DNA from: Amorphochlora amoebiformis
Taxonomy: Eukaryota > Cercozoa > Chlorarachniophyceae
DNA: 64,000 nt
Direction of reading: 5' to 3'
Assembly (NCBI GenBank): GCA_054601695.1
Contig: BAAHQB010000048.1
Coordinates: 926,982-990,981, forward strand
Each line of letters starts with the position of its first letter. The stretch's first letter is position 1. The position numbers and the translations under genes are program-made. Below, in pieces: positions 50,046 to 64,000 of the stretch. The notes under the pieces are model-generated. The model saw nothing but the letters and a program-made list of their open reading frames with translations. It had not been told where the DNA came from and ran no database searches.

Positions 50046-54343
<4,298 letters not shown>

Positions 54344-54515
54344 ATTCCTTGGTTGGAGTGGGGTTGTTCGGCAGCGCGAAGCCGATAAGATTGTGTTGTG
54401 CTTAATTAAAACCTCGGCTGCATAATGATATCTTTGTCGAATATATCTGAATATCTCTACTAATATATCTAATCTAAGCCCCATATCTGAGTAAACAAAC
54501 CAACGCGTCTCCCCC
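54344..54515. promoter_or_regulatory. Divergent intergenic region, phosphatase gene and AP-1 mu pseudogene
   Basis: 172 nt separate the phosphatase ATG from the pseudogene's former ATG. The region is free of TA microsatellite and similar to the flank of the intact AP1M gene. It is the only candidate promoter space for the phosphatase gene. No TATA-like or initiator element stands out reliably. Confidence 0.45.

Positions 54516-64000
<9,485 letters not shown>

Overview
The window is a eukaryotic nuclear segment. Coding sequence is cut into dozens of short exons, commonly 26-130 nt, separated by introns packed with (TA)n microsatellite. Six multi-exon genes and one gene-sized pseudogene can be assembled by translation and splice phase. 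The five complete gene models stay in frame through every junction. The gene content points to an alga or another protist with a plastid: a chloroplast-type rRNA dimethyladenosine transferase with a possible signal-plus-transit presequence, a plant-like RS2Z splicing factor and a phosphoglycolate-phosphatase-type HAD enzyme. Interstitial repeats are of the hexameric TTAGGG/CCCTAA type. I cannot name the lineage.

Layout. 1-8.7 kb: TA-rich DNA with small duplications, a foldback element and a few possible exons of an unidentified membrane protein. 8955-18244 (+): AP-1 clathrin adaptor mu subunit, 24 exons. 19959-26047 (-): PFC1/KsgA-type rRNA dimethyladenosine transferase, 13 exons. 26480-28866 (+): RS2Z-type SR protein, 6 exons. 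29391-40091 (-): queuosine salvage protein (QNG1/DUF2419), 12 exons, with a predicted SH3-like insertion. 40056-49652 (+): glutathionyl-hydroquinone reductase (ECM4 family), 16 exons. 50046-54343 (-): inverted, decayed copy of the AP-1 mu gene. 54516-beyond 64000 (+): HAD-IIA phosphatase of the phosphoglycolate/p-nitrophenyl phosphatase family, running off the window.

Neighbours alternate in strand, so starts are paired head to head and ends tail to tail. The intergenic gaps are short and mostly free of TA tracts. CTAG-rich islands sit at the tail-to-tail junctions. The AP-1 mu duplication carried the divergent promoter and first exon of the phosphatase with it, leaving a fossil phosphatase exon upstream of the intact AP-1 mu gene. 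The genes serve membrane traffic, organellar rRNA modification, splicing, tRNA-nucleoside salvage, redox metabolism and phosphoglycolate handling; they do not form one pathway.

The main novelty candidates are the domain insertion in the QNG1 homologue, the recurrent GC-AG introns, a 30-nt intron, the inverted gene duplication, and the tandem duplications bounded by TA tracts.
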